In this document: one piece after another, positions 51,466 through 63,866 of the stretch
Layout: each line of letters begins with the position of its first letter
Numbering within the stretch: the stretch's first letter is position 1
Origin: Nocardia flavorosea
GTDB taxonomy: Bacteria; Actinomycetota; Actinomycetes; Mycobacteriales; Mycobacteriaceae
Assembly: GCF_015477805.1 (NCBI RefSeq)
Contig: NZ_JADLQL010000001.1
Location: 434,001 to 498,000 of the forward strand
Length of the DNA: 64,000 nt
Reading direction: 5' to 3'
Made by a program: the position numbers and the translations under genes
The notes under the pieces: generated by a model
The model's database searches: none
Seen by the model: the letters and a program-made list of their open reading frames with translations, nothing else
What the model was told of the DNA's origin: nothing

Positions 51466-51796
51466 GGTCGTGTCCGGCCAGCGTGTGCAGGGCGATGGTG
51501 GAGTGCGCGAACGCGCCACCGGCACGCATCTCGGCGGCCACCCAGATCGCTTCCATGATCTCGGCGTCGCCGGCACCGGCACGGTGCGCGAGCTTCGTGT
51601 GGCCGGCGATGCAGTACGGGCATTGGGTGACGTGCGCGACCGCGACGGCGATGAGCTGCTTGGTTTTTTGCGGCAGTGCCCCGTCGGCGAACACCTGCCG
51701 GCTGAATTCGTCGAACGCCTGATGGATGTCGGGGGCCAATTCGCGGCGCCGCGCGCCGATGTCCTGGGTCGCGGCGGGATAAACGGGGTCGCTCAT
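51449..51796 (-). CDS. Carboxymuconolactone decarboxylase / AhpD-like protein
   Basis: 115 residues. The CMD fold contains LPQKTKQLIAVAVAHVTQCP then YCIAGHTKLAHRAGA, with the redox pair CPYC and the proton-relay His of AhpD-type alkylhydroperoxidases. A His-rich tail (LHTLAGHDHDHTG) could hold metal. It probably acts as a peroxidase or thiol-redox partner. It overlaps the universal stress gene in one operon. Confidence 0.87.
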   Translation of the reverse strand: MSDPVYPAATQDIGARRRELAPDIHQAFDEFSRQVFADGALPQKTKQLIAVAVAHVTQCPYCIAGHTKLAHRAGAGDAEIMEAIWVAAEMRAGGAFAHSTIALHTLAGHDHDHTG

Positions 51797-51940
51797 CTGC
51801 TGTTTCTCCTCTGCTGTGTCGCTGGATTGTTCTTTTTGTCGATTCCTCCCGGGTGGGTGAAGGTGAACCGTGGTGCGGCCGCCGCCCTGGGGACGGCTGG
51901 TGTGTCGTTCCCGCTGGACCGGCTGCAGTCCGGGAGTTGT

Positions 51941-52375
51941 TCACGACACGCTGTGGGCCAGTAGCAGGGTGGCGCCGACGAGCAGTGCGGCGATTTTCAG
52001 GATTTCCAGCACCACGTACTCGTAGTGGCCGCGCGAGCGGGGCGCGTCGTGGCCGGCGAGCACGGCATTGCTGCGGCGGGTCAGCCGCGGCCGGACCACC
52101 GTGAGCTGCACGAGCAGCGCCGCAATAGCCACGATCAGCGCGGTCATGGTGCCCGTGGCGGGCGGGTCGATGACGAGGGCGACGACAATCGCTGCCGCGA
52201 AAACGATTTCGATGCCGTTGAGGGCGCGGAACACCAGCCGTCCGATTCCGAGCCCGATCGGCACGGTGACGCCGGGCGCCCGGAATTTCAGCGGCGCCTC
52301 CAGGAACGAGATCGCCAGCACCATGCCGAGCCAGCAGAAACCGACCGCGGTGACAACAGCCCCGGCGGTGGTCAT
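51941..52375 (-). CDS. Small integral membrane protein (DUF4149/TMEM205-like)
   Basis: 144 residues with four TM helices (FCWLGMVLAISFLE, IEIVFAAAIVVALVI, MTALIVAIAALLVQLTV, LEILKIAALLVGATLLL). It contains FRALNGIEIVFAA and a PRLTRRSNAVLAG loop. The family function is unknown. ATG 52375 overlaps the regulator stop (52372) as ATGA, so it is co-translated with the Cys-containing HTH regulator. Confidence 0.72.
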   Translation of the reverse strand: MTTAGAVVTAVGFCWLGMVLAISFLEAPLKFRAPGVTVPIGLGIGRLVFRALNGIEIVFAAAIVVALVIDPPATGTMTALIVAIAALLVQLTVVRPRLTRRSNAVLAGHDAPRSRGHYEYVVLEILKIAALLVGATLLLAHSVS

Positions 52376-53106
52376 GCCGCGGATCCGGTCGGTGCCTGCG
52401 CGGGCGTGGCGGTGCTGGTCGTGGTGAGGTGGGCCAGGCACAGGTCGGGGGTGACGAACGGGTCGAGCCGTTGCACGGCGACCGGTGCAGCCCGGCCTTC
52501 GAGCACCCCCTGCATCAAGCCCAGATGGATCGGGCACACCACGCTCGCACGAGTTTCGGCCAGGTCCAGGAACGGGCAGTGCTGCAACCGGATCTTCGGC
52601 TGATCGTCGTCGGTGTCGGGTTCGGGATCGAAGCCGACCTCGTCGAGCACCCGCACCAGCTCATCCACCGCCTGCTCGGCGGTCGGCGCCGCGGTGTCCA
52701 TGTCGCGGGCCATCTCGCGGCCCCAGCGTCGCCCGGCCTCGGCGGCGCGGGCCGACGGGTCGGGGTCGGCGGCCAGCTGCGCGGTGAGGATCTCGGCGAG
52801 CAGTCGGTAGTTACGTGGCCCGGCCGGGTCCATCCCACGATGAGCGCGAAACATCTGCGGCGGGCGCCCCGGCCCGGTGCGCGGGTGTTTCACCCGCTCG
52901 GCTTGCCCGGCCTCGACCAGCGCCTCGAGATGGAAGCGCACCGTATTCGGGTGCAGCCGCAGCTGCGTAGCGATATCGACGATGCTCAACGCCTCACGCG
53001 AACCGCGCAATGCCGCGAGCACGTCGCCGCGACGCCCACCACCGGCTCCGACCGGTGTGGCACGTGAGCGGGGCGGTGTGGCGGCGGAGGCTGGGGTGTG
53101 TGTCAT
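52372..53106 (-). CDS. SufR-like HTH regulator with conserved cysteines
   Basis: 244 residues. The winged HTH (about 26-80) reads VLAALRGSREALSIVDIATQ, then LHPNTVRFHLEALVEAG and RTGPGRPPQMF. The C-terminal domain has Cys177 in HCPFLDLAE, Cys191 in VVCPIHLGLMQG and Cys223 in PDLCLAHL. This is the pattern of DeoR/SufR-type regulators that hold an iron-sulfur cluster and sense redox or NO. It is immediately downstream of the ferredoxin gene (7 bp) in the same direction and is the best candidate to bind the two TTTATACA-N9-TGTA operators. Confidence 0.85.
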   Translation of the reverse strand: MTHTPASAATPPRSRATPVGAGGGRRGDVLAALRGSREALSIVDIATQLRLHPNTVRFHLEALVEAGQAERVKHPRTGPGRPPQMFRAHRGMDPAGPRNYRLLAEILTAQLAADPDPSARAAEAGRRWGREMARDMDTAAPTAEQAVDELVRVLDEVGFDPEPDTDDDQPKIRLQHCPFLDLAETRASVVCPIHLGLMQGVLEGRAAPVAVQRLDPFVTPDLCLAHLTTTSTATPAQAPTGSAA

Positions 53107-53112
53107 GGCTGG

Positions 53113-53460
53113 TTATTCCTTACTCCGTGTCGGCAGTGCGGCAACCAACGGAGTATCGACCCCAACCGGGCCGAGCTGTGTTGCGCCACCGGGGAATCCG
53201 AGCGGTTGGTCGCGTCCGGGCAGCGTTTCGGTGAAGAAGGCGGCGTTGTCGTCGAGATAGGGCTCGAGTTCGGCGGGAAGGTCCTGCTCGTAGTAGATCG
53301 CATCCACCGGGCACACCGGTACACACGCGCCGCAGTCCACACACTCGTCGGGGTGGATGTACAACGACCGGCCGCCCTCGTAGATGCAATCGACCGGGCA
53401 TTCCTCCACACACGCCCGGTCCATCACGTCCACACAGGGCTCGCCGATCACATACGCCAT
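53113..53460 (-). CDS. fdxA: 7Fe ferredoxin (FdxA type)
   Basis: 115 residues. MAYVIGEPCVDVMDRACVEE then CPVDCIYEGG gives the 3Fe-4S and shared Cys, and CVDCGACVPVCPVDAIYY the 4Fe-4S set, the FdxA/FdxC layout with its acidic tail. It carries low-potential electrons, here possibly to or from the ferredoxin reductase at 57315. The operator at 53465-53495 lies between it and the divergent oxidase gene. Confidence 0.93.
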   Translation of the reverse strand: MAYVIGEPCVDVMDRACVEECPVDCIYEGGRSLYIHPDECVDCGACVPVCPVDAIYYEQDLPAELEPYLDDNAAFFTETLPGRDQPLGFPGGATQLGPVGVDTPLVAALPTRSKE

Positions 53461-53464
53461 ACCT

Positions 53465-53495
53465 CTATTTATACATCGAAATCTTGTATAAACTA
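53465..53495. promoter_or_regulatory. Operator site 2 of the predicted stress regulon
   Basis: TTTATACA (53468-53475), 9 bp, then TGTATAAACTA (53485-53495). The inner 8-bp arms are perfectly symmetric. Identical in pattern and spacing to 50244-50274. It starts 5 bp from the ferredoxin ATG on one side and faces the oxidase gene on the other. Confidence 0.65.
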
Positions 53496-53704
53496 AGCGG
53501 CGGGTGACCTACCCCACCGGAGCTCTCGGTGCCGACCATCAACACAGGGATCGATTGTCTCGCCGCGGTGTCTCACTCGCCGCCGCCTGCGGCGAGGGGT
53601 CGGCTGATCCCCATGCTGTGACGGCCGGCCACCCGCCATGTGTACCCGTCGAGGATGTCGAACCGAGAGGGGATTCACCGTTGTCTGCAGCACCGGGGCA
53701 CACC

Positions 53705-55464
53705 ATGCCCGCCGTCGAGGCCGAGCGCCCGTTCGCCGCGCGGAGGGGCCCCAAGGGCGCGGCGATCCGGAAGATCGTCACCACCACCGACCCGAAACTG
53801 CTCGGCGTCATGTACATCTTCACCGCGATATCGTTCTTCCTGATCGGCGGGTTGATGGCGCTGCTGATGCGTACCGAGCTGGCGCGGCCGGGCCTGCAGT
53901 TCCTGTCCAACGAGCAGTACAACCAGTTGTTCACCATGCACGGCACACTCATGCTGCTGTTCTATGCGACCCCGATCGTGTTCGGATTCGCCAACTGCGT
54001 GCTGCCACTGCAGATCGGCGCCCCCGACGTGGCGTTTCCACGGCTGAACGCGCTCAGTTACTGGCTGTATCTGTTCGGCGCGACGATCGCGACCGCGGGA
54101 TTCGTCACCCCCGGCGGTGCCGCCGGCTTCGGGTGGACGGCATACATACCGTTGAGCTCTGCCATCTATTCCCCCGGCGTCGGTGCCGACCTGTGTGGAT
54201 CATGGGGGTGGGATTATCCGGTGTGGGAACCATCTTGGGCGCGGTGAACATGGTCACCACCGTGGTGTGCCTGCGGGCACCCGGGATGACGATGTTCCGG
54301 ATGCCGATCTTCACCTGGAATATTCTGGTGACGAGCTTTCTCGTGTTGCTGGCGTTCCCGATCCTGACCGCCGCCTTGATGGCCCTGGAGGTGGATCGAC
54401 ATCTCGGCGGGCACATCTACGACCCCGCCACCGGCGGCCCGATCCTCTACCAGCACTTGTTCTGGTTCTTCGGCCATCCAGAGGTCTACATCGTCGCGAT
54501 CCCGTTTTTCGGGATCATCACCGAGATCTTGCCGGTGTTCAGCCGCAAACCTGTCTTCGGCTACACCGCGCTGGTGTACGCGACCCTCGGTATCGCCGCA
54601 TTGTCGTCGGCGGTGTGGGCGCACCACATGTTCGCCACCGGCGCGGTGCTGCTGCCGTTCTTCTCCCTGATGTCGTTTCTGATCGCGGTACCGACCGGGG
54701 TGAAGTTCTTCAACTGGATCGGCACCATGTGGAAGGGACAATTGACGTTCGAAACACCCATGCTGTGGTCGCTGGGGTTCATCACCACGTTCCTGTTCGG
54801 CGGTCTGTCCGGGGTGATCCTGGCCAGCCCACCCCTGGACTGGCATGTGCACGACAGCTACTTCGTCGTCGCGCACTTCCATTACGTGCTGTTCGGCACC
54901 ATCGTGTTCGCCACCTTCGCCGGCATCTATTTCTGGTTCCCGAAATTCACCGGCCGCTTCCTCGACGAACGCCTGGGCCGCCTGCACTTCTGGACCACCT
55001 TCCTCGGCTTTCACGCGACATTCCTGGTGCAGCACTGGCTCGGCGCCGAAGGCATGCCGCGGCGCTACGCCGACTACCTGCCCGCCGACGGTTTCACGAT
55101 CCTCAATACGGTAGCCACCCTCGGGTCGTTCGTTCTCGGGTTCTCGATGATCACCTTCGTATGGAACGTGTTCAAAAGCTATCGATACGGTCAAGTCGTC
55201 ACCGTGGACGACCCGTGGGGGTACGGCAACTCCCTGGAATGGGCGACGACCTGCCCGCCGCCACGGCACAACTTCTACGAACTACCCCGCATCCGTTCGG
55301 AGCGGCCCGCGTTCGAATTGCATTACCCACACATGGTGGAGCGGATGCGCGCCGAATCCCACGCCGGCCGGGGTGCCGCCGGCCGCGCCCACGCCACGGT
55401 TACCGCGGCCGAGGCAGACGGCACCGATCCATCGAACCCGGCCGATGAGTCCGATGCCGACTAG
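53705..55464 (+). pseudogene. ctaD: Cytochrome c oxidase subunit I (aa3 type), frameshifted
   Basis: The sequence tracks mycobacterial CtaD from [20 protein letters not shown] to the final [12 protein letters not shown]. The first frame contains the low-spin heme His in [15 protein letters not shown] and runs to GADL at 54191. A duplicated TG (CTGTGTGG where CTGTGG is expected) then breaks the frame. The second frame restores [19 protein letters not shown] and carries the CuB His-Tyr pair HPEVYIV, HH in VWAHHMF, and the heme ligands [13 protein letters not shown]. Without the 2-bp insertion it would be a complete, about 585-residue oxidase. TTG 53681 is an alternative start. It is probably an extra copy. 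Confidence 0.85.
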
Positions 55465-55556
55465 AGCGCCGGGGCCGGACACTGCAGCACCTACCATCGA
55501 CTCCCGGCACCGCCGGGCCCTGACCGAGGTCGGCAGTGCGCCCGTCCCCATCCAGG

Positions 55557-55883
55557 CTATTTGGCGACTGTCAGCAGCACCACGGCATCGTCGATCGCTT
55601 CGAGGCTGTGGCGGGCTTGCGGAACTATCAGCAGGTCACCGTGACGGCCATCCCACGAGGCGCCTGCAGTGTGTAGCTGGACCCGGCCGTGCAGCACCAG
55701 CACCGTCGCCTCGCCCGGATTCTCGTGCTCACCCAGCGCGGTGCCGGCAGCCAACGCGACCACAGTCTGTCGCAGCCGATGCTCATGCCCGCCATACATC
55801 GTGGCCGCCGCCCGCCGTGCAGGGACCGCGTTCGCCCGCTGCAGCAGTTCTCGTGCCATCGCTTCCACCGAGAACTTCTCCAT
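55557..55883 (-). CDS. Small cupin-domain protein
   Basis: 108 residues from ATG 55883 behind GAGGAG. After a helical head ([14 protein letters not shown]) a single cupin barrel has [38 protein letters not shown] and [17 protein letters not shown]. Residues His and Glu are suitable for metal. Proteins of this size are often sensors or isomerases; the role here is unknown. It is convergent with the oxidase gene. Confidence 0.82.
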   Translation of the reverse strand: MEKFSVEAMARELLQRANAVPARRAAATMYGGHEHRLRQTVVALAAGTALGEHENPGEATVLVLHGRVQLHTAGASWDGRHGDLLIVPQARHSLEAIDDAVVLLTVAK

Positions 55884-56208
55884 CACCGCTCCTCGCTTCC
55901 CGTCCGGCATCACATCGATCGCTATCTTCCAGCATCACCGCAGGCCGGTCCGGCTTCTCCGGGGTGGCGTCACTCGCCTGCGGCCTGGCCCTCGACCACG
56001 TCGAGGCGACACCGAGGTGTCCTGCGCGCTGCGGATCCGAGTCCAGACCCCCGGGCTCCAACCGCCGAACTCGGGGCCATCCACGCCGAGGTCGCCGCCT
56101 CGTGCCCAGTGTCGGAACTGGTTTGCCGGCACCGAAATGCTCGGTCGGACGCCGAACTCGACACCTGGTAAACGGCTGCACTCGCCAAACGCATGGAAGG
56201 AGATGCTC
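55884..56208. other. Intergenic stretch before transaldolase
   Basis: 325 bp between the divergent cupin and transaldolase genes. No supportable gene, repeat or clear promoter hexamers were found. The only notable signal is the AAGGAG ribosome site at its end. A stop-free frame in the transaldolase frame runs through it but has no start context. Confidence 0.35.
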
Positions 56209-57318
56209 ATGTCCGACCCTTTGACCGCATTGAGCGAGGCCGGGGTGTCGATCTGGCTCGATGACCTCAACCGCGGGCGGCTGATCGAGGGCAGCTTGGC
56301 CCGCCTGGTCGCCGACCGGCATGTGACCGGGGTGACCACCAACCCGGCCATCTTCGCCAAGGCCATCACCGGCAGCGACGCCTATACCGGCCAGATCGGT
56401 CGTCTCACACTGCGCCGGGTCGATGTCGATACAGCGTTACGGGAGTTGACCGCCTACGACGTGCGGTGGGCGTGTGATGTGCTGCGCCCGGTCTTCGACG
56501 CCACCGACGGGGTGGACGGGCGGGTGTCGATCGAGGTCGACCCACGGTGGGCGCACGACACCGACCGCACCGTCGCCGAAGCCCACGCGCTGTGGTGGCT
56601 GGTGGATCGGCCCAATCTGCTGGTCAAGATCCCCGCGGCCAAACAAGGACTGCCGGCGATCACCGCCTGCCTTGCCGAGGGAATCGACATCAACGTCACC
56701 CTCATGTTCTCTCTGCACCGTTACCGGCAGGTGATCGAGGCATTCCTCGACGGGCTCGAACAAGCTCGCGCGAACGGCCACGACGTCTCCCGAATCCACT
56801 CGGTGGCGTCTTTTTTCGTCTCCCGCGTGGATACCGAGGTCGACCACAGGCTCGACACAATCGGCACCGACGCGGCCGCGGCCTTGCATGGGAGCGCGGC
56901 GATCGCCAACGCACGACTGGCGTATCAGCTCTACGAGCAGTACCACGAGAGCGAGCGCTGGCAGGCACTGGCCGACGCGGGGGCCCACCCGCAACGCCCG
57001 TTGTGGGCGTCGACCGGGGTGAAAAACCCCCGTTACGACGACACCCGCTACGTCACCGACCTCGTCGCACCCGGGGTGGTGAACACCATGCCCGAGGCCA
57101 CCCTGCACGCGGTCGCCGACCACGCCCACATCCCGCGTGACAGCATCCACGGCACCTACCCACAGGCGCACCAAACCCTCGAGCAACTGACCGCGCACGG
57201 CATCGACTACGACGACGTCGTGGCCACCCTCGAAACCGACGGGGTCGCGAAATTCGACGACGCCTGGGACCACCTCTGCGGTGAACTGTCGGCCGCCCTC
57301 GCCGGGTCCAGGCGGTGA
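56209..57318 (+). CDS. tal: Transaldolase
   Basis: 369 residues with AAGGAG before ATG 56209. The barrel shows [34 protein letters not shown], the Schiff-base Lys140 in [16 protein letters not shown] and [19 protein letters not shown]. It moves a dihydroxyacetone unit between sugar phosphates in the pentose phosphate pathway. Full length for the long actinobacterial type. Its stop overlaps the next gene start (GTGA). It is away from the usual tkt-tal-zwf cluster, so it is likely a second copy. Confidence 0.93.
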   Translation: MSDPLTALSEAGVSIWLDDLNRGRLIEGSLARLVADRHVTGVTTNPAIFAKAITGSDAYTGQIGRLTLRRVDVDTALRELTAYDVRWACDVLRPVFDATDGVDGRVSIEVDPRWAHDTDRTVAEAHALWWLVDRPNLLVKIPAAKQGLPAITACLAEGIDINVTLMFSLHRYRQVIEAFLDGLEQARANGHDVSRIHSVASFFVSRVDTEVDHRLDTIGTDAAAALHGSAAIANARLAYQLYEQYHESERWQALADAGAHPQRPLWASTGVKNPRYDDTRYVTDLVAPGVVNTMPEATLHAVADHAHIPRDSIHGTYPQAHQTLEQLTAHGIDYDDVVATLETDGVAKFDDAWDHLCGELSAALAGSRR

Positions 57319-58562
57319 CCACCATGGCTGCAGTCGGAACAGTCGTGATCGCCGGGGCCGGTCTGGCCGGCGCGAAAACCGCACAAGCATTGCGTGAGGG
57401 CGGGTTCGAGGGGGCCGTCATCCTGGCCGGCAACGAAACCCATCGCCCCTACGAGCGGCCGCCGCTGTCGAAGGACTACCTACAGGGCAAGACTGGCCGC
57501 GACAGCATCGACGTGCACGAACCCGACTACTACACCCGCTACGACATCGACCTGCGCCCCGGTAACGCTGTCACCGACATCGACCCACACGCCCACCAGG
57601 TCGTGTTCGATGACGGGCACCGGCTGGGCTATGACCGGCTGGTGCTGTGCACCGGCGTCACCCCGCGGCGGCTGCCGCTACCCGGCGCCGACGCCGACGG
57701 CGTGCTGTATCTGCGCAGCGTCGACGACAGCGACCGGCTGCGCGCCACCTTGGCGACCGCGTCGTCGATCGCGATCGTCGGCGGCGGTTGGATCGGGCTC
57801 GAGGTCGCCGCCGCCGCGGTCGCGGCCGGGGTTGCGGTCACCGTCGTCGCCCGCGCACCCGTGCCCCTGACCGGCGTGCTGGGACCGCAGATGGGGCAGG
57901 TGTTCGCCGAGCTGCACCGCAGCCACGGCGTCGACCTGCGTACCCGCCGGTCCCCGACCGAAAGCCTCACCCACAAAGGCACCGCGGTCGGGCTACGGCT
58001 CGACGACGGCACCCAGATCGACGCCGATGCCGTCCTTATTGCTGTCGGCGCTGTCCCCGACACTGCGCTCGCCGCCCGCGCCGGTCTCGCCGTCGACGAC
58101 GGTGTCCTGGTCGATGCCTCGCTGTGCAGCAGCGATCCCGCCGTCTACGCCGCCGGTGACATCGCTCGTGCCGAGCATCCGCTGCTGGGGCGCCGGGTGC
58201 GGGTAGAGCACTGGGCCAACGCCCTGAACCAGCCCGCCACCGTCGCCGACGCTATCCTCGGCCGGCCCGCTTCCTATCAGCGGCTGCCGTACTTCTACAC
58301 CGACCAGTTCGAGCTGAGTATGGAATACACCGGGTACATCCCGCCCGGTAGCAGCGATCGGGTCGTTGTACGCGGTGAGGTCGATCGGCTCGAATTCATC
58401 GCGTTCTGGGTGCGCGAGGGGCGCGTGCTGGCCGGGATGAACGTCAACACCTGGGACGTCACCGACCCGATCAACCAACTCATCCGCGACCGCACCCCAC
58501 TCGATCTCGACCGGCTCGCCGACCCCAGCGTGCCGCTGGCCGACCTCACGACACCCCCGTGA
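57315..58562 (+). CDS. FAD-dependent ferredoxin/rubredoxin reductase
   Basis: 415 residues. FAD site [17 protein letters not shown], then [16 protein letters not shown] site [20 protein letters not shown] and the closing VYAAGDIAR. The reductase C-terminal domain follows ([20 protein letters not shown]). This is the putidaredoxin-reductase group that transfers electrons from NAD(P)H to ferredoxins. It is coupled to tal by GTGA; the 7Fe ferredoxin 4 kb away is a possible partner. Confidence 0.92.
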   Translation: MTTMAAVGTVVIAGAGLAGAKTAQALREGGFEGAVILAGNETHRPYERPPLSKDYLQGKTGRDSIDVHEPDYYTRYDIDLRPGNAVTDIDPHAHQVVFDDGHRLGYDRLVLCTGVTPRRLPLPGADADGVLYLRSVDDSDRLRATLATASSIAIVGGGWIGLEVAAAAVAAGVAVTVVARAPVPLTGVLGPQMGQVFAELHRSHGVDLRTRRSPTESLTHKGTAVGLRLDDGTQIDADAVLIAVGAVPDTALAARAGLAVDDGVLVDASLCSSDPAVYAAGDIARAEHPLLGRRVRVEHWANALNQPATVADAILGRPASYQRLPYFYTDQFELSMEYTGYIPPGSSDRVVVRGEVDRLEFIAFWVREGRVLAGMNVNTWDVTDPINQLIRDRTPLDLDRLADPSVPLADLTTPP

Positions 58563-58620
58563 GGAACCCACCAGCCGCGACACCCCCGTCACCCGTCACC
58601 GATACGGAGCACTGAAACGC

Positions 58621-58899
58621 ATGCCCGAACAGCTGAGTATCGAGTTGGTCATCGATCACGAATATTGCGTCCGCATCGGCGACGGCGGCGACACCGTGGA
58701 ATCGGAGTTCGTCGTCGATCCCGACGTGCTGACCGAACTGGGCTTCGATCCAGGCGACGAGCGGCGCATCGTCGAACACACCGCACGGTTTTTGGCCGAT
58801 CATCAACCGATTACCGATTTCCCCGCCTTGATCTACCTCGACGAAGTCGCCGCCGCCTACCGCGACTACCCCGACGAGTTGCGTCGCAGACTCGGCTGA
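58621..58899 (+). CDS. Small hypothetical acidic protein
   Basis: 92 residues, acidic and soluble: SIELVIDHEYCVRIGDGGDT, LGFDPGDERRIVEHTARFLA and DFPALIYLDEVAAAYRDYPD. It follows the reductase after 58 bp and has an in-frame ATG right after GAGCACTGAAACGC. Not recognised; the compact size and charge suggest a binding or regulatory partner. Confidence 0.6.
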   Translation: MPEQLSIELVIDHEYCVRIGDGGDTVESEFVVDPDVLTELGFDPGDERRIVEHTARFLADHQPITDFPALIYLDEVAAAYRDYPDELRRRLG

Positions 58900-59051
58900 G
58901 TCGATCGAGCCGGCACGGCGGATCGACTGTGGTTGCGGATGGTGCTCGCGCCGTTACCGCTCGGGTGGATGGGCATACAGTGAAATCAGTGGGCCACGTT
59001 GTCGGCGCACCGGCCTGATGGCCGGTCGCACCTGATCAGGAGGCGCATCAC

Positions 59052-59233
59052 ATGACCGAATCGCTGCATCCGTGTGCTACCACACCGATCCTCGCGCACC
59101 GCCGGATTCTCGCTACGAGGGTGCGCGAGGCCTTCGGAAACGTCGACCGAGCGATGTGCGACGACAGCGCACCAGCGCTCCACACGATCGACCGGGCCGA
59201 TGTGCACATCGGCTCCGGCGCCGGGCCGCAGTG

Positions 59234-59234
<1 letters not shown>
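59052..59234 (+). CDS. Small hypothetical protein upstream of aconitase
   Basis: 60 residues with a good AGGAGG site before ATG 59052. The sequence ([20 protein letters not shown], then [19 protein letters not shown]) is soluble and not recognised. Its stop overlaps the aconitase start (TGATG at 59232-59236), so it may act as a translational leader for acnA. Confidence 0.5.
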
Positions 59235-62050
<2,816 letters not shown>

Positions 62051-62104
62051 AACACCACGGTCAGCGTGGTTCGCAGGACAGCCACGACACCACAGGAGCC
62101 CGGT

Positions 62105-62953
62105 ATGCCACAACACCATGGCCCCGACACTCGACCGATGCCGGGTCCCGATCCCGCCACCGTCGAGTATCCGGCGATCCGAGCCGATCGCGCCGAGACA
62201 ATCGACGAGGTGCAGGACGCACTGATCCGATGCCGGGCCTGTCCACGCCTGGTCACCTGGCGTGAACACGTCGGCACCGTCAAGCGCAGCGCCTACCGCG
62301 ACTGGGACTACTGGTCCAAGCCTGTCCCCGGGTTCGGGCCCAGCGATGCGGCGGTTGCCCTCGTCGGCCTCGCCCCCGCGGCACACGGCGGCAACCGCAC
62401 CGGCCGCATCTTCACCGGCGACCCCGCCGGTGACCTCCTCTACGCCACCCTGCACGCACTCGGCGTCGCCTCCCGGCCCACCGCCACCCACCGCGGCGAC
62501 GGCCAGAGCCTGTCCGGGGTTCGCATCACCGTCCCCGTGCACTGCGCCCCACCGGACAATCAGCCCACCACCACCGAACGCAACACCTGCCGGCCCTGGC
62601 TGACCCGCGAACTCCAACTCCTGCAACCCACCCTGTCCGTGATCGTCGCCCTGGGCGGATTCGCCTGGCGCGCACTACTGCCGATCCTCACCGACATCGG
62701 CTGGCACCTGCCCGCACCCCGGCCCACCTTCGGCCACGGCCGACACATTCTCATCGACGACCGGTCCACCCAGCACGGGCTGCACCTCTTCGGCTGCTAC
62801 CACCCCAGCCAGCGCAACATATCCACCCGCACCCTCACCCCCGCCATGCTCCACGACCTCCTGCAGCGCGCTCTCACCACCGCAACCCTCAACCACTCCA
62901 ACGGCCGGCTTCGATGCCCGCCAGTTCAGAGGACCGATGACGCAACCGGGTGA
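62105..62953 (+). CDS. Family 5 uracil-DNA glycosylase (UdgB)
   Basis: 282 residues with AGGAG before ATG 62105. Cys in IRCRACPRLVTWREHVG and later NTCRPWL and GCYHPS form the 4Fe-4S set. Motif A is GLAPAAHGGNRTGRIF, and the closing motif is CYHPSQRNISTRTLTPAML. UdgB removes uracil and other deaminated bases from DNA. It is long for the family because of a 30-residue head. It overlaps the next gene by 17 nt, forming a repair operon. Confidence 0.9.
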   Translation: MPQHHGPDTRPMPGPDPATVEYPAIRADRAETIDEVQDALIRCRACPRLVTWREHVGTVKRSAYRDWDYWSKPVPGFGPSDAAVALVGLAPAAHGGNRTGRIFTGDPAGDLLYATLHALGVASRPTATHRGDGQSLSGVRITVPVHCAPPDNQPTTTERNTCRPWLTRELQLLQPTLSVIVALGGFAWRALLPILTDIGWHLPAPRPTFGHGRHILIDDRSTQHGLHLFGCYHPSQRNISTRTLTPAMLHDLLQRALTTATLNHSNGRLRCPPVQRTDDATG

Positions 62954-63269
62954 CAAGTCGATATCGCCGTTCACGCAGCGGGTCTTGGACGTGATCGACC
63001 AGATTCCGGCCGGCCGGGTGATGTCCTATGGCGCGATCGGCGACCTGGTCGGCGGTAGCCCCCGACACGTCGGACATGTCATGACCACCTGCGCCGAAGA
63101 AACCCACTGGCATCGGGTCGTATACGCCGACGGCACGCCCGCATCCTGCCACGCCGGTCGCGCTCTCGACCTGCTGCGCGCCGAAGCCACCCCGATGCGC
63201 GGCAACCGCGTGGATATGGCCCGCGCCCAGTGGAGTGGCCCGCCCGATCACCGCGGCGTCGACGGATAG
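62937..63269 (+). CDS. Alkyltransferase-like (ATL) DNA-repair protein
   Basis: 110 residues. FTQRVLDVIDQIPAGRVMSY then GAIGDLVGGSPRHVGHVMTT is the MGMT DNA-binding domain. The PCHR active-site Cys of methyltransferases is replaced by Trp (HWHRVVYADG), the hallmark of ATLs that flag O6-alkylguanine for nucleotide excision repair. It overlaps the uracil-DNA glycosylase gene and the convergent DUF488 gene. Confidence 0.9.
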   Translation: MTQPGDKSISPFTQRVLDVIDQIPAGRVMSYGAIGDLVGGSPRHVGHVMTTCAEETHWHRVVYADGTPASCHAGRALDLLRAEATPMRGNRVDMARAQWSGPPDHRGVDG

Positions 63270-63772
63270 GTGACTCGTGTGCCGCGGACCGAGGCGAAAC
63301 TCGTCATCGCTGCCGGTGTGAGCGTCGACGCGCCCATGATGTGCTGGACATCGATGCCGCGTACGAGAAGTGCGTCGGCGACCAGCCGGCGATGACACCA
63401 CCAGAAGACGGCCTCAGCGCACATGATGACGGTGACATGTTCTGCGGTCAGCGCGATGAGTTCCTCGATCGCCTCCTCGAACGAGCGCGTCTGCATATAG
63501 TCGGCGTACCCGCGGAAGGACGCGTTGCGCCACCCCGTGTTGATCGAATCTCGTGCCGGCTTCCGTAGTCCACCCAGCCCCGGCAGCGGCCGGTACCCGA
63601 TACCGGCCGCGGCCAGCGATCCTGCGAGCCGGTCGATATGGAACTGCGGGTTGTGGCGGGACTTGGGCACGGTTCGGATGTCTGCCACCAGGCCGATGCC
63701 GACATACTCCAGCGTCCCGATGAACTCCGCGACGGGACGGGTGGAATGGCCGATGGTGTAGACGAGCGGCAT
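63248..63772 (-). CDS. DUF488-family protein
   Basis: 174 residues from ATG 63772. YTIGHSTRPVAEFIGTL at the start, VADIRTVPKSRHNPQFH, and CAEAVFWWCHRRLVADALLV near the end are the conserved blocks of DUF488, which carries Cys/His positions that suggest metal or nucleotide binding. Function unknown. Its 3' end overlaps the ATL gene by 22 nt on the other strand. Confidence 0.88.
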   Translation of the reverse strand: MPLVYTIGHSTRPVAEFIGTLEYVGIGLVADIRTVPKSRHNPQFHIDRLAGSLAAAGIGYRPLPGLGGLRKPARDSINTGWRNASFRGYADYMQTRSFEEAIEELIALTAEHVTVIMCAEAVFWWCHRRLVADALLVRGIDVQHIMGASTLTPAAMTSFASVRGTRVTYPSTPR

Positions 63773-63866
63773 GGCACTCCCTGCGGTGGCGAACTCCTTC
63801 CGAACAACGTCTCGGTCGCATCTAAGCAACGCGGAAGCGCCGGTGACCGACCTGTCCCGCGGGCGG

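Noticed and set aside
59072..59233. Extension of aconitase upstream to 59072
   Set aside because: The added residues are Arg-rich and unlike aconitase N-termini; the family sequence begins at [12 protein letters not shown] (59234).
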